This document shows positions 30,202 to 39,463 of a DNA stretch of 64,000 nucleotides, in pieces. Made by a program: the position numbers and the translations under genes. Below the pieces are notes generated by a model. The model did no database searches. It saw only the letters and a list, made by a program, of their open reading frames with translations, and was not told the DNA's origin. How positions within the stretch are numbered: position 1 is the first letter of the stretch; every line of letters starts with the position of its first letter. The DNA lies in contig NZ_JFJY01000009.1 of the NCBI RefSeq assembly GCF_002115785.1, positions 124,001-188,000 on the forward strand. Reading direction: 5' to 3'. This stretch comes from Thalassospira sp. MCCC 1A03138 (GTDB taxonomy: Bacteria; Pseudomonadota; Alphaproteobacteria; Rhodospirillales; Thalassospiraceae).

Positions 30202-30462
30202 TTACGCCTCGGCCGGAACGACACATACATAGGTACGACCCTTGAAGCCCGACTTGAACTGGACGTTGCCGCCAGCCGTCGCAAACAGGGTGTGGTCTTT
30301 GGCCAGGCCAACATTGTCGCCTGCATGGAACTTGGTGCCACGCTGACGAACGAGAATGTTACCTGCAACAACCGTCTGGCCGCCGAATTTCTTGACGCCG
30401 AGGCGCCGACCTTCGGAGTCGCGACCGTTACGGGAGCTACCACCAGCTTTCTTATGAGCCAT
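30202..30462 (-). CDS. rpmA: 50S ribosomal protein L27
   Basis: Large-subunit ribosomal protein of 86 residues. The opening [29 protein letters not shown] is the standard L27 N-terminus, and the [19 protein letters not shown] block follows. It is co-oriented with rplU 30 bases upstream, as almost always seen, and ends in a strong terminator. Confidence 0.98.
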   Translation of the reverse strand: MAHKKAGGSSRNGRDSEGRRLGVKKFGGQTVVAGNILVRQRGTKFHAGDNVGLAKDHTLFATAGGNVQFKSGFKGRTYVCVVPAEA

Positions 30463-30492
30463 GAAACTCTCCTAAAACTGCATCCCGGCCGA

Positions 30493-30804
30493 TTAGGCCG
30501 TGATGTCCGTGATGCGCAGAACAGTCAGGTTCTGGCGATGACCATTTTTGCGACGGTAGTTGTGCCGGCGCTTTTTCTTGAAAACGATCACCTTGTCGCC
30601 CTTGGTCTGTTCGAGAACTTCTGCATTCACAAAAGCCCCTTTGACCAACGGAGCACCAACCTTCGGCGCACCGTCGCCAGCAACCATGAGAACTTCTTCA
30701 AGTTTCACGGTGTCACCGGCCTGGGCAGCGATCTTTTCGACTTTGATAACGTCGTTGGCAGCAACTTTATACTGTTTGCCGCCAGTTTTGATGATTGCAT
30801 ACAT
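30493..30804 (-). CDS. rplU: 50S ribosomal protein L21
   Basis: Large-subunit ribosomal protein of 103 residues ([24 protein letters not shown] at the start; the C-terminal [26 protein letters not shown] block). I start at 30804, where the family begins; the in-frame ATG at 30840 adds 12 residues not seen in L21. First gene of the rplU-rpmA pair. Confidence 0.98.
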   Translation of the reverse strand: MYAIIKTGGKQYKVAANDVIKVEKIAAQAGDTVKLEEVLMVAGDGAPKVGAPLVKGAFVNAEVLEQTKGDKVIVFKKKRRHNYRRKNGHRQNLTVLRITDITA

Positions 30805-31096
30805 CGATATAGTTCCTGAAAAATCATTCTGGAAACGCACACGCGCGCTTCGGTGTCGCTGCTAACTGAAACCGAACCGCTGCGAGAGACGGGTGAAATA
30901 CCTTTTTCGCCCACCAGAGTCAACCGCAAAGCGCACCGTTTCCGGGCTTTGGCCATGGCAGGGACGCATGGCAGAGGTTTGTTTCCCAACCCGGCCCGGC
31001 CCAACCGGCAAAAGAGTTCGGGGAAAATACGTTTTCCCTCTTGCATTCTGGCTTAAGGATCGTTAAACAGCGCCTCGAACGCCAGACCACACATGC

Positions 31097-31186
<90 letters not shown>

Positions 31187-31270
31187 TTTTTCGCGCTTCC
31201 GATTTCAAAAACCGCAAATCTTCAGGCAAGCTCAGTTACTTTTTTCTCGCATCACGCTAAGTGCGAGAAA

Positions 31271-31711
31271 TCAAAACTTTTCCGCCTTACTCTCAAAGCT
31301 CGCAAAAACCGCCAAAGTCTCCTCACTCACATGATGCTCGATCCCCTCGGCATCGAATTCAGCAATCGCGGGATCGACGCCCAATACGATCAGGAAATTA
31401 TAGACAATCTCGTGGCGCTTGCGGCATTTCTCGGCAAGCTCTTTACCCTGATCGGTAAGGAAAATCGAGCGATATGGGCGTGATGTGACAAAGCCGTCAC
31501 GCTCCAGGCGCTTAATCGTATTGTTGACGGTCGCCGCCGTCACGCCAAAGCGTTCGGCAAGGGCGACAGATCGCGCTTCGCCCTCTTCCTCGATCAGGTC
31601 GGCGATCATTTCAACGTAATCCTCGGTCACTTCGCGCGCATGGGCGTCGCGCAATTGCGCAAAAACTTCGGCCTTGTTGTGTCGCGGATGACGCGCATTC
31701 GGATCGCCCAT
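31271..31711 (-). CDS. mntR: manganese-responsive DtxR/MntR-family regulator
   Basis: A 146-residue metalloregulator of the DtxR/MntR family. An N-terminal winged helix (ARSVALAERFGVTAATVNNTIKRLERDGFV) at about residues 45-75 is followed by the dimerisation domain with the metal-binding stretch RHEIVYNFLIVLGV...AEGIEHHVSEE. MntR represses manganese import when Mn is sufficient. It is divergent from a Mn-type ABC operon, with a DtxR-like box overlapping that promoter, which strongly supports the manganese assignment. Confidence 0.92.
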   Translation of the reverse strand: MGDPNARHPRHNKAEVFAQLRDAHAREVTEDYVEMIADLIEEEGEARSVALAERFGVTAATVNNTIKRLERDGFVTSRPYRSIFLTDQGKELAEKCRKRHEIVYNFLIVLGVDPAIAEFDAEGIEHHVSEETLAVFASFESKAEKF

Positions 31712-31769
31712 TCACAGCTCCTTTGAAATCCCCAAGGCCTTCATATCAACATAGCGTGCAAAAATCAAT

Positions 31770-31804
31770 TTAGCCTTGACTAACTTTAAAAGTCCACACA
31801 TAAA
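31770..31804 (+). promoter_or_regulatory. promoter and candidate MntR box of the manganese ABC operon
   Basis: TTGACT at 31776-31781 and CATAAA at 31799-31804 form a sigma-70-like promoter with 17-base spacing. TTAG-CCTTGA-CTAA (31770-31783) is an inverted repeat resembling DtxR-family boxes and overlaps the -35 element, the expected position for repression. Inference from sequence and gene arrangement. Confidence 0.65.
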
Positions 31805-31853
31805 CAGGGGACATTGGCAGACTGATTTTAACTTGCATCACAGGATCCCCCAC

Positions 31854-32828
31854 ATGTCGCTTCGCCGCATCGCCCGGAATTTCGGTTTTGCCCTTGCTGC
31901 CGTCTGTAGCTTTGTTGCCGTCTCAGTGACAGGTGCGTCGGCCAAGCCGATTGATGTTGTCGCAACAACCTCCATGATCGCGGATGCCGCCCGTCAGGTT
32001 GCAGGCGACCGCGCCAAGGTCACAGCCCTGATGGGTCCCGGGGTTGATCCGCATTCCTATCGCCAGACACGCAGCGACATCGCCGCCATGGCGCGCGCAG
32101 ATCTGGTTTTGTGGCATGGCCTTTATCTTGAAGCACAGCTTGAGGAATTCTTCCTTGATCTGGAAAAGCGCCGCAATGTCGTTGCCGTCGGTGAAGCGAT
32201 TGATAAATCGAAACTTCTGAGCCATGCCGAATATAAAGGTCGTTATGACCCGCATGTCTGGATGGATCCGAAATTGTGGGAAACCGTGGTTCTGGCCGTG
32301 CGCGATGCACTGATCAAGACCGATCCCGAGGGCGAGGCCACCTATCGCGCCAATGCAGACAAGCATATTGCCGATATCGAAAAGCTGATTACCTACATGC
32401 AATCGGTCACAAAAACCGTGCCGGAAAAAAGCCGTGTCCTGCTAACCGCACATGATGCGTTTAGCTATTTCGGGCGCGGTTATGATTTCGAGGTTATGGG
32501 CATTCAGGGCATTTCAACGGAATCCGAAGCCGGCCTGCGCCGGGTCGAGGAACTGGTCGACACCATTGTTGATCGCAAGATTGCCGCGGTCTTTGTTGAA
32601 AGTTCCGTGCCGGAGCGTAATGTACGTGCCCTGATAGAGGGTGCTGCCGCGCGCGGGCAGAAAGTTGAAATCGGCGGCACTCTGTTTTCCGATGCCATGG
32701 GAGAACCGGGAACCTATGAAGGCACCTATATCGGCATGATCGACCATAATGCGACCCTGATTACCCGTGCGCTTGGCGGCGATGCCCCCGTCACCGGGAT
32801 GCAGGGCAAACTGGCGGCCGGCTCCTGA
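31854..32828 (+). CDS. mntA: manganese-type metal ABC transporter binding protein
   Basis: Periplasmic metal-binding protein of cluster A-I, 324 residues with a signal peptide ([21 protein letters not shown]). Likely ligands are His67 (GVDPHSYRQ), His in [10 protein letters not shown], Glu in FVESSVPE and Asp in GMIDHN. This HHED set, with no histidine-rich loop, favours Mn or Fe over Zn. I start at 31854, after AGGA; an in-frame TTG at 31776 is the promoter -35 itself. First gene of mntABCD-type operon; naming varies (TroA, SitA, PsaA). Confidence 0.92.
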   Translation: MSLRRIARNFGFALAAVCSFVAVSVTGASAKPIDVVATTSMIADAARQVAGDRAKVTALMGPGVDPHSYRQTRSDIAAMARADLVLWHGLYLEAQLEEFFLDLEKRRNVVAVGEAIDKSKLLSHAEYKGRYDPHVWMDPKLWETVVLAVRDALIKTDPEGEATYRANADKHIADIEKLITYMQSVTKTVPEKSRVLLTAHDAFSYFGRGYDFEVMGIQGISTESEAGLRRVEELVDTIVDRKIAAVFVESSVPERNVRALIEGAAARGQKVEIGGTLFSDAMGEPGTYEGTYIGMIDHNATLITRALGGDAPVTGMQGKLAAGS

Positions 32829-32851
32829 GCCGCGCCACCGAAGGAACTGTC

Positions 32852-33652
32852 ATGAGCAACGCAGAACTGATTGCAGAAGCCGGAAAGATCGTTGATGTCG
32901 CCGCCAAGGACGCACCACTGACGGTGCGTGGCCTTACGGTATCCTATGGCAACAAACCGGCGGTTTTTTCCGTCGATGCCTCTATCCCGGCGGGTTCCAT
33001 GACTGCGATTATCGGGCCGAACGGGGCGGGTAAATCGACCTTTCTCAAAGGGACGCTTGGCGTTATCCCCCGACTGTCTGGCGAAATCCGTATTTTCGGC
33101 AAACCATTTCACGAGGCACGGGACCGGGTGGCCTATGTCCCCCAACGCGCCAGTGTGGACTGGGACTTTCCCGCCCGCGTCATCGATGTTGTCCTGATGG
33201 GGCTTTATGGATCGGTCGGGCTGTTTCGGTTCTGGCGCGCACGCCACCGCGAACAGGCCATGGAATGTCTTGATCGCGTCGGCATGGCCGACTTCGCCAC
33301 CCGGCAGATCGGACAGCTTTCCGGCGGGCAGCAGCAACGTGTTTTCCTTGCGCGCGCACTCGCACAGAATGCCGAATTTTACCTTCTCGACGAACCTTTT
33401 GCCGGGGTAGATGCTGCGACAGAGCGGGCGATTGTCGCCGTCCTGAAAGACCTTAAGGCGGAAGGCAGAACAGTTGTTTGCGTGCATCATGACCTTTCCA
33501 CGGTTGCCGAGTATTTTGACCGCGTGCTTCTGATCAATGTGCGCCGCGTTGCCGAAGGCCCGGTCGATACCACCTTCACCGCCGCCAATTTGCAGGAAAC
33601 CTATGGCGGGCGACTGGCGACCACGCATATCGATGAATTGCGTCTTGCCTGA
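32852..33652 (+). CDS. mntB: manganese-type metal ABC transporter ATP-binding protein
   Basis: Cytoplasmic ATPase, 266 residues. Walker [14 protein letters not shown] at about residue 51, signature [15 protein letters not shown], Walker [12 protein letters not shown], switch histidine in CVHHDLS. The [12 protein letters not shown] and [16 protein letters not shown] blocks are typical of metal ABC ATPases. Encoded 24 bases after the binding protein and 40 before the first permease. Confidence 0.93.
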   Translation: MSNAELIAEAGKIVDVAAKDAPLTVRGLTVSYGNKPAVFSVDASIPAGSMTAIIGPNGAGKSTFLKGTLGVIPRLSGEIRIFGKPFHEARDRVAYVPQRASVDWDFPARVIDVVLMGLYGSVGLFRFWRARHREQAMECLDRVGMADFATRQIGQLSGGQQQRVFLARALAQNAEFYLLDEPFAGVDAATERAIVAVLKDLKAEGRTVVCVHHDLSTVAEYFDRVLLINVRRVAEGPVDTTFTAANLQETYGGRLATTHIDELRLA

Positions 33653-33691
33653 TCACATGCCCGTCCCGGCAAAGCCATCGGAACCACTCAG

Positions 33692-34912
33692 ATGAGTTTT
33701 CTTGATTACTTCATAAACGCCCTGTTCCTTCAGGCCGGATATAACAGCGCCCTTGTCGCGGTTGGGGCCGGGTTGCTGGGCCTTGCCGGGGGCGGTGCCG
33801 GTGCGTTCATTTTTCTGCGTAAACGTGCCCTTGTTTCTGATGCGATCAGTCACGCCACCCTGCCCGGTGTTGGTATTGCTTTCATGTTGATGGTCGCCCT
33901 TGGCGGTGATGGGCGCTGGTTGCCCGGCCTGATCATCGGATCGGCCATTTCATCGGGCATCGGCCTTTTGATGGTCGAATGGATCACCCGCCAGACCCGC
34001 CTGACCGAGGATGCCGCAATCGGGGCGGTTCTGTCGGTTTTCTTTGGGCTTGGCATCGTTTTGCTGACGATTATTCAAACCATGTCTTCGGGGCGTCAGG
34101 CCGGGCTTGAAAACTTCCTGCTGGGATCGACCGCTGGCATGCTGATCAGCGAGGCAACCACAATTGCGATTGCCGGAGCCCTTGCCACCGCCTTTGTCTT
34201 CATGCTGCGCCGTCCGATGACGCTGGTGGCATTTGATCCGGAATATGCAGCAACAACCGGCATCAATGTCCGTCATATTGATCTGGCAATGATGGGACTG
34301 GCGCTGATTGTTACCGTGATCGGGCTTAAGATTGTCGGGCTGATCCTGATTGTTGCCCTTCTGATCATTCCGCCGGTTACCGCCCGATTCTGGACCAATC
34401 AGGTCGGACCGATGATCGGTATTGCCGCCGCCATTGGCGGACTTGCCGGTTATATCGGGGCGGTGTTTTCGGCCGCCGCCGCGTCGCTCCCGACCGGGCC
34501 GATCATTGTTCTGGTGGCGTTCGGGTTCTTTGTCTTTTCCGCATTGTTTTCACCGCTTCGCGGCGGTCTGGCATCGGCCTTGCGTCATTGGCGGTTCCAG
34601 CGACGCGTGCACCGTCGGCAGGGGCTTCTGGCACTGGCACGGCGCGAACCGATCTATGACGGATTTACCCTTCGCATACTGCGTCAGTCCGGCATGATAC
34701 GGCCTGACGGGGTTGCAACCCTGCGCGGTAAAACCGCATCGCAAAAGGCCGCCCATGACGAAGCAAGATGGGCGATGGCGCGGCGTATCCTGCCCGATGA
34801 TTCCGCCATTGAACGTTATGACGGACTGACCCCGATTGAAGACATGATGACACAGGATCAGATCGATGAAATCGACCGCGTGATTGCCGAACAGACCGGA
34901 GCCCCCGCATGA
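33692..34912 (+). CDS. mntC: manganese-type metal ABC transporter permease with C-terminal extension
   Basis: A 406-residue ABC-3 family permease. About eight or nine hydrophobic segments span residues 20-285 (including RKRALVSDAISHATLPGVG and GLKIVGLILIVALLIIPPVTARFW). After the last helix comes a cytoplasmic extension of about 110 residues, rich in arginine and then acidic, which may be a small helical (DtxR-like) domain as described for some MntC/TroC permeases. Overlaps the next permease by four bases. Confidence 0.9.
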   Translation: MSFLDYFINALFLQAGYNSALVAVGAGLLGLAGGGAGAFIFLRKRALVSDAISHATLPGVGIAFMLMVALGGDGRWLPGLIIGSAISSGIGLLMVEWITRQTRLTEDAAIGAVLSVFFGLGIVLLTIIQTMSSGRQAGLENFLLGSTAGMLISEATTIAIAGALATAFVFMLRRPMTLVAFDPEYAATTGINVRHIDLAMMGLALIVTVIGLKIVGLILIVALLIIPPVTARFWTNQVGPMIGIAAAIGGLAGYIGAVFSAAAASLPTGPIIVLVAFGFFVFSALFSPLRGGLASALRHWRFQRRVHRRQGLLALARREPIYDGFTLRILRQSGMIRPDGVATLRGKTASQKAAHDEARWAMARRILPDDSAIERYDGLTPIEDMMTQDQIDEIDRVIAEQTGAPA

Positions 34913-35859
34913 TTGACAATCTGATCACCGCTCTGGGTGCTGAATTTGTGCAACTCAGCCTGACACCAATCGTGATAGGTATTCTGGGTGCGGTTGCCTG
35001 TGCACTGCCCGGCAACTTCCTGTTGCTACGTCGGCAGGCTCTGATCGGGGATGCGATCAGTCACGTGGTTTTGCCCGGGATTGTTGCGGCCTTTCTGGTC
35101 ACCGGCACCATTACGGCGGTCCCGATGATGATCGGGGCCGGTTGTGCGGCAATCGTTGCCGTCATCCTGATTGAAATCGTCAAACGGCTGGGCCGGGTTG
35201 AACCGGGCGCGGCCATGGGGCTGGTTTTCACCACCCTGTTTGCCGCCGGTGTCCTGTTTCTGGAAATGACAGACACCAGTTCGGTGCATATCGATGTGCA
35301 GCACGCGCTTTTGGGGAATCTTGAAAGCCTGATCTGGTTTGATGCCGAGGGCTGGCAATCGTTGCTTGACCCGGTGGCACTGGCGACCCTGCCACCGCAA
35401 TTGCCACGTCTGGCGGTCGTTCTTGTGGGGATTGTGCTGTTCATCACGCTGTTCTGGAAAGAACTGAAAATATCCACCTTTGATGCCGCCTTTGCCGAGG
35501 CGATCGGCATTCGCACCCGTGTTCTTGGATTTGCACTTGTCGTGGTAACGGCGATTGCTGCGGTTGCGGCCTTTGACGCGGTCGGCTCGATCATTGTGAT
35601 TGCGATGTTTGTCTGCCCGCCCGCCGCCGCCCGCCTGATGACCAATCAGCTTGGCCGGCAGATCGGCTGGAGCGTCGCATTGGCCGTAATCTCGGCAGTT
35701 CTGGGTTATGTCTTTGCCGGATATGGACCCGGCTGGTTCGGGTCGCCCTATGCGGTCAGTGCGGCTGGCATGATCGCCACGATTTCCGGTATTGTCCTGT
35801 TGCTGGCCTGCCTGTTCGGGCCACAGCGCAAACGTACCGGCCAGCGCGCCGAAGCGTAA
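34909..35859 (+). CDS. mntD: manganese-type metal ABC transporter permease
   Basis: A 316-residue ABC-3 family permease, second of the pair, with about nine hydrophobic segments and the matching blocks RRQALIGDAISHVVLPG and DAVGSIIVIAMFVCPPAAARLMTNQ. It lacks the extension seen in its partner. The ATGA overlap with mntC means coupled translation and probably a heterodimeric channel. Last gene of the operon. Confidence 0.9.
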   Translation: MIDNLITALGAEFVQLSLTPIVIGILGAVACALPGNFLLLRRQALIGDAISHVVLPGIVAAFLVTGTITAVPMMIGAGCAAIVAVILIEIVKRLGRVEPGAAMGLVFTTLFAAGVLFLEMTDTSSVHIDVQHALLGNLESLIWFDAEGWQSLLDPVALATLPPQLPRLAVVLVGIVLFITLFWKELKISTFDAAFAEAIGIRTRVLGFALVVVTAIAAVAAFDAVGSIIVIAMFVCPPAAARLMTNQLGRQIGWSVALAVISAVLGYVFAGYGPGWFGSPYAVSAAGMIATISGIVLLLACLFGPQRKRTGQRAEA

Positions 35860-36029
35860 AGGAGGTCTGCCTACCAATGACAAAACTGACCTGATCAACA
35901 CTTGATCTTAAACGGGCATCGCGCCGGTTGGCCAAAATCCGCCGCGCGATAGCTGCGGCCCGCAAACTGGGATAGGGCGCGAGACCGGATCAGTTTGACC
36001 TCGCCCCCGGTCTGCCAAAACTGCATACT

Positions 36030-36956
36030 ATGGGTATGGTGAAACTCGCATCCTGTCGCTATCTGCCGCTCCTGATCATTTACTGCCTGCTATCGGGCAT
36101 GGCGGGAGGCCGGGTTTTACCTGCAAAAGCGCAGGATGTAAGAATGCTTGCCGATATTGAACGCGATCTTAACCGTTATGAAAAGGTCGCCCTGCATAGC
36201 TTTGCTGACCGCGACGCTTTTCTGTCGATCATTGATCAGACCCTTGGCCTTGATAACATCAAGGGTGCCGATTTGCTGTTTGCCAAACTTCCACGGTCAC
36301 CCTTTACCGTATCGGGACGCCGCGGCAACAATCAGGCAGTACCCTGCCAGATTTTCATTCCAGCCAAGATCGCACCGGGTAGCGGTACTGAAATATTCGC
36401 TGAACTGATGCGCGGCTGGTTTGGCGATCAGCTTCAGTACGCCAGCAGCGCTAATCTGACCTATGACTGGCTGATGCGCCACGAAGTGCGCCATTGCGAT
36501 CCATCACATTTTGGCGATGGCGGCGACAAGGAACGGGATAACGAAATAGAAGCCGATCTTTTCGCGCTGAACGTCATCACCGATCCGGTTATTCGTCAGA
36601 AGCTGGCGCAGGATGCGCTGGCATTTCGCGTGATCACCGCCACCCTGTTTGCCAGCAGCAGCCATATGACCGGCCTGTCACTGAAACGCGCATTGCATGA
36701 CAGACAATCTGGAAACGATCCGACGGCTGCCAACGAAATCGCGGCCTTTCTTGCGGCACGTCAACAAGTGTTCGATCACGCCAAAGCCATCGCAACCGGT
36801 GCCCGTCCGACCAATCAGGATATCATCCGCGCCGTAATTGAACTGGCCAACAAGCCACAAAGCAATTCGCTGGTTGCCGAAATTCTGGTCGATCTTGATC
36901 AGGCCATCGCCCATTTCGCACCCGAACTGCACGACCGGAACAAATCAGTCCAATAG
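36030..36956 (+). CDS. secreted protein with HExxH-type motif, possible zinc protease
   Basis: A 308-residue protein with a signal peptide (CRYLPLLIIYCLLSGMAGG, about residues 9-27). Two features suggest a zinc metalloprotease: HEVRH at residues 151-155 (an HExxH form, in MRHEVRHCDPSHF), and EIEAD at 172-176 as a possible third ligand, as in gluzincins. I do not recognise the family and cannot show the fold. A lysine-free, repeat-poor C-terminus follows. Isolated gene between the Mn operon and the siderophore-interacting gene. Confidence 0.6.
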   Translation: MGMVKLASCRYLPLLIIYCLLSGMAGGRVLPAKAQDVRMLADIERDLNRYEKVALHSFADRDAFLSIIDQTLGLDNIKGADLLFAKLPRSPFTVSGRRGNNQAVPCQIFIPAKIAPGSGTEIFAELMRGWFGDQLQYASSANLTYDWLMRHEVRHCDPSHFGDGGDKERDNEIEADLFALNVITDPVIRQKLAQDALAFRVITATLFASSSHMTGLSLKRALHDRQSGNDPTAANEIAAFLAARQQVFDHAKAIATGARPTNQDIIRAVIELANKPQSNSLVAEILVDLDQAIAHFAPELHDRNKSVQ

Positions 36957-36970
36957 CACATGAACTAAGA

Positions 36971-38077
36971 TCAGGCCGTCTTGCGCCAGAAGGTCATGGC
37001 GAGACACTGATCGCGATCAAGGCCGGCTTCCTTGCGCCACATCTGATGGATGGATTTATAGCTCGCCTGCTCCACCCCGGCCCAGCAATAGACGCGGGTT
37101 GCATCCTTGGGAACTTCGATGCGGCTGACCGCATCGCGGATAGGGCTGGCATCAGATGTTGGATGCAGATCCCGGCACACCCATTCAATCGCGATCCGGC
37201 TTTTGGTTGCCAGGTCAATGATATCGGCCGAGGTTTCCACCTCGATCACCGCATGACCGCTGGCATGTTCAGGCAGTTCTTCAAGATAACGGCCAATCGC
37301 CGGAAGGGCTGTTTCGTCCCCGGCAAACAGGAACCAGTCGGCATCGGGCAATTCCCCGCCCAGCGGCCCGGTCATGCCGATCCGGTCACCCGGTTGCGCA
37401 TTAAGCGCAAAGGCCGAACCGGGTCCATTATCGCCATGTATGACAAAGTCGACTTCGATCCATCCTGCCGTGGCATCAATCCGGCGGATCGTGTAGACGC
37501 GCGGCGCAACCGCATTGTCACCTTCAGGCCAGACCACCATGCCATTAGGCGCCAAGGTCGGCCATTGCGGTTCGATCACACCACGCGGCGGGATCAAAAG
37601 GCGCATGTGAATGCCATCGCCGTCGTAAAATTTCAGATCATCGCCCGCAAGCCGCAACCGGCGCATGTGCGATGACAGGTCCGTCACCCCGATGACGCTA
37701 AGTTCGCGGAAGTTCGGCAGCTTGCCATTGCTTTCCCCCGCCCCCTTCCAGCGACAGTCAAGATCGGCTTCAGGCACGATGCTTTGTAGGATGGCGATAA
37801 GTGCTGCCTTCATCTGGGCGACACCGACCTCGCTTTTTGATCCGACCTCGATATCAAGGTGCTTTTCACCGGGCCGCAAAATCAGGTGCCCGACCGACAG
37901 GAAAATCGTCGCTCCGTTGTCATCATTCGTCACATCGCAGTCGTGTTCCGCATAATAGGCCGCAACCGCATTTGCGGCATCAGCACTGCCGGACAGCACG
38001 ATACGGGTCTTGGCAATCAGGGGGCTATCGGATTTTACAGACATAAAATGGCTTTCGGTGGCGATTACGGGCGGCAT
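36971..38077 (-). CDS. siderophore-interacting protein with N-terminal DUF2218 domain
   Basis: Two-domain protein of about 368 residues. Residues 20-110 look like DUF2218 (TRIVLSGSADAANAVAAYYAEHDCDV...HLDIEV). The rest is a siderophore-interacting FAD-binding reductase (ELSVIGVTDLSSHMRRLRLAG, RVYTIRRID, DFVIHGDNGPGSAFAL, GDETALPAIGRYLEEL, and the C-terminal YCWAGVEQASYKSIHQMWRKE). It probably reduces ferric siderophores in the cytoplasm. I start at 38077, which has GGAG upstream; in-frame starts at 38092 and 38044 are possible. A Fur-like box lies just upstream. Confidence 0.85.
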   Translation of the reverse strand: MPPVIATESHFMSVKSDSPLIAKTRIVLSGSADAANAVAAYYAEHDCDVTNDDNGATIFLSVGHLILRPGEKHLDIEVGSKSEVGVAQMKAALIAILQSIVPEADLDCRWKGAGESNGKLPNFRELSVIGVTDLSSHMRRLRLAGDDLKFYDGDGIHMRLLIPPRGVIEPQWPTLAPNGMVVWPEGDNAVAPRVYTIRRIDATAGWIEVDFVIHGDNGPGSAFALNAQPGDRIGMTGPLGGELPDADWFLFAGDETALPAIGRYLEELPEHASGHAVIEVETSADIIDLATKSRIAIEWVCRDLHPTSDASPIRDAVSRIEVPKDATRVYCWAGVEQASYKSIHQMWRKEAGLDRDQCLAMTFWRKTA

Positions 38078-38104
38078 GAAGTCGCGCTCCATTGATAATA
38101 AAAC

Positions 38105-38119
38105 TGATAGGCATTCTCA
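38105..38119. promoter_or_regulatory. Fur-like box upstream of the siderophore-interacting gene
   Basis: TGATAGGCATTCTCA matches the classical TGATAAT-N-ATTATCA pattern at 11 of the 14 defined positions. It sits close to the start of an iron-related gene, where repression by Fur or another iron regulator would be expected. Inferred by eye. Confidence 0.5.
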
Positions 38120-38245
38120 ATAAAATTATTGTCATTACAATCGCGGGCTCATGTTACATCATGGCCCAAACCGCCTCGGTCAGATGTATGCGTCAACGCA
38201 TGAATGGCCGGAAGTCCATGATCCACAAAGACGAAATAGCACGCC

Positions 38246-39097
38246 ATGACCGATAAAATCCGCCGCCTGAAATCCTTTGAATTTGCCACTGCCGTTGACT
38301 GGGCCGCACAGGAAGGCTGGAATCCGGGATTCTCGGATGCGGATGCGTTTTTCAATACCGATCCGCTGGGATTCTGGGGCGCGTTTGACAAGCAGGGACT
38401 GGCAGCAGTGATTTCAGCCGTGCATTACAATTCGGATTACGGATTTGTCGGCTTTTATATTTGCCGCCCGGATCGTCGCGGCGAGGGCCTTGGTTTGCGT
38501 CTTTGGGAAACCGTTCTGGGCGAAGCGGTCGCCAAAACCATCGGTCTTGATGGCGTTGTCGATCAGCAGGAAAACTATCGCAAATCCGGCTTTGAGTTGG
38601 CCCATCGCAATTTGCGTTTTGGTGGTGTGGTAAGCGCATCAACCCCGCAAACCGATGATCTTTTTGAACTTCTGATCAATGATATCGCGATCATTGACGC
38701 GTTCGAACAGACCTGCAACCTGTTCCCCGAAAGCCGGATAGAGTTTCTGCGCGGCTGGATTTCGGGGGAAAAACATACCGCATTGGCCCTTCGCGGGCCG
38801 ATGGGTTTACGCGGCTATGGCGTGATCCGGCCGTGCCGTACCGGGCATAAGGTCGGGCCGCTTTTTGCCGACAATATCGACGATGCCCGCAGCCTGTTCC
38901 ACGCCCTGCTTGCCACCCGCAAGGATCAGGATCAGCCGGTCTATCTTGATATTCCCGATGTTAATGACGCTGCAAGTGTACTCGTTGAAGAACACGGCAT
39001 GCAGGCCGAATTTGAAACCGCACGCATGTATCGTGGCAAAGCCCCCGAACTGAACCTTGAAATGACGTTTGGCATTACATCGTTTGAATTAGGCTGA
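38246..39097 (+). CDS. GNAT-family N-acetyltransferase
   Basis: A 283-residue acetyltransferase. The acetyl-CoA loop is visible as RPDRRGEGLGLRLWETVL (R-x-x-G-x-G/A pattern) near residue 75, and the N-terminal half has the expected GNAT fold with a catalytic-loop style NYRKSGFELAHRNLRF. A C-terminal half of about 150 residues looks like a second, degenerate GNAT domain (GPMGLRGYGVIRPCRTGHKVGPLFAD). Substrate unknown. Isolated gene. Confidence 0.85.
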   Translation: MTDKIRRLKSFEFATAVDWAAQEGWNPGFSDADAFFNTDPLGFWGAFDKQGLAAVISAVHYNSDYGFVGFYICRPDRRGEGLGLRLWETVLGEAVAKTIGLDGVVDQQENYRKSGFELAHRNLRFGGVVSASTPQTDDLFELLINDIAIIDAFEQTCNLFPESRIEFLRGWISGEKHTALALRGPMGLRGYGVIRPCRTGHKVGPLFADNIDDARSLFHALLATRKDQDQPVYLDIPDVNDAASVLVEEHGMQAEFETARMYRGKAPELNLEMTFGITSFELG

Positions 39098-39463
39098 CTA
39101 TCCTTGCCGGTGGGTTGAGCCTCCGACAAAAGTCGACTAACAAACGTATAGTATGCACTAGCCATTCACGCTAAGCATATACTCCGATCGGGACGGTCGT
39201 AGGTGTGGGTTGTTCGCACCATGCGAACGAACTATGCCGGATTTTATCCATTTGCTATGGAAAATCCGTCTGCAACCTCCCAATTTGATGGAATGGAACA
39301 GAAAGTATAGCCGCCAACACCATGACACGTATCAGGGGTACCGCGTTTTGATGTTCGCCAGCACAGATTGTCTGCCTGCCAGCCTGCAAGAAAGATTGAC
39401 TTTTTCGATCCCGAACCGGCTTTTGCCGCATGAATTCATAACGCCGGAAAACGTATAAGCATC
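39098..39463 (+). other. 366-base region upstream of pomA
   Basis: No convincing gene is seen. It should carry the promoter of the stator operon, but I could not identify a clear sigma-28 or sigma-54 pattern. A 7-bp palindrome lies at 39212-39228 and is listed separately. A short frame at 39210-39458 has no ribosome site and is not called. Confidence 0.45.
39212..39228. promoter_or_regulatory. palindrome upstream of pomA
   Basis: GTTCGCA-CCA-TGCGAAC is perfect with 7-base arms, inside the leader of the stator operon. It may be an operator; no regulator is implied by context. Confidence 0.45.

Noticed and set aside
31776..31853. Upstream extension of the Mn binding protein starting at a TTG
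   Set aside because: The TTG is the promoter -35 element, and the extension would destroy the signal peptide.
39210..39458. 82-codon frame before pomA
   Set aside because: No ribosome site, no hydrophobic or family features, and composition unlike neighbours.
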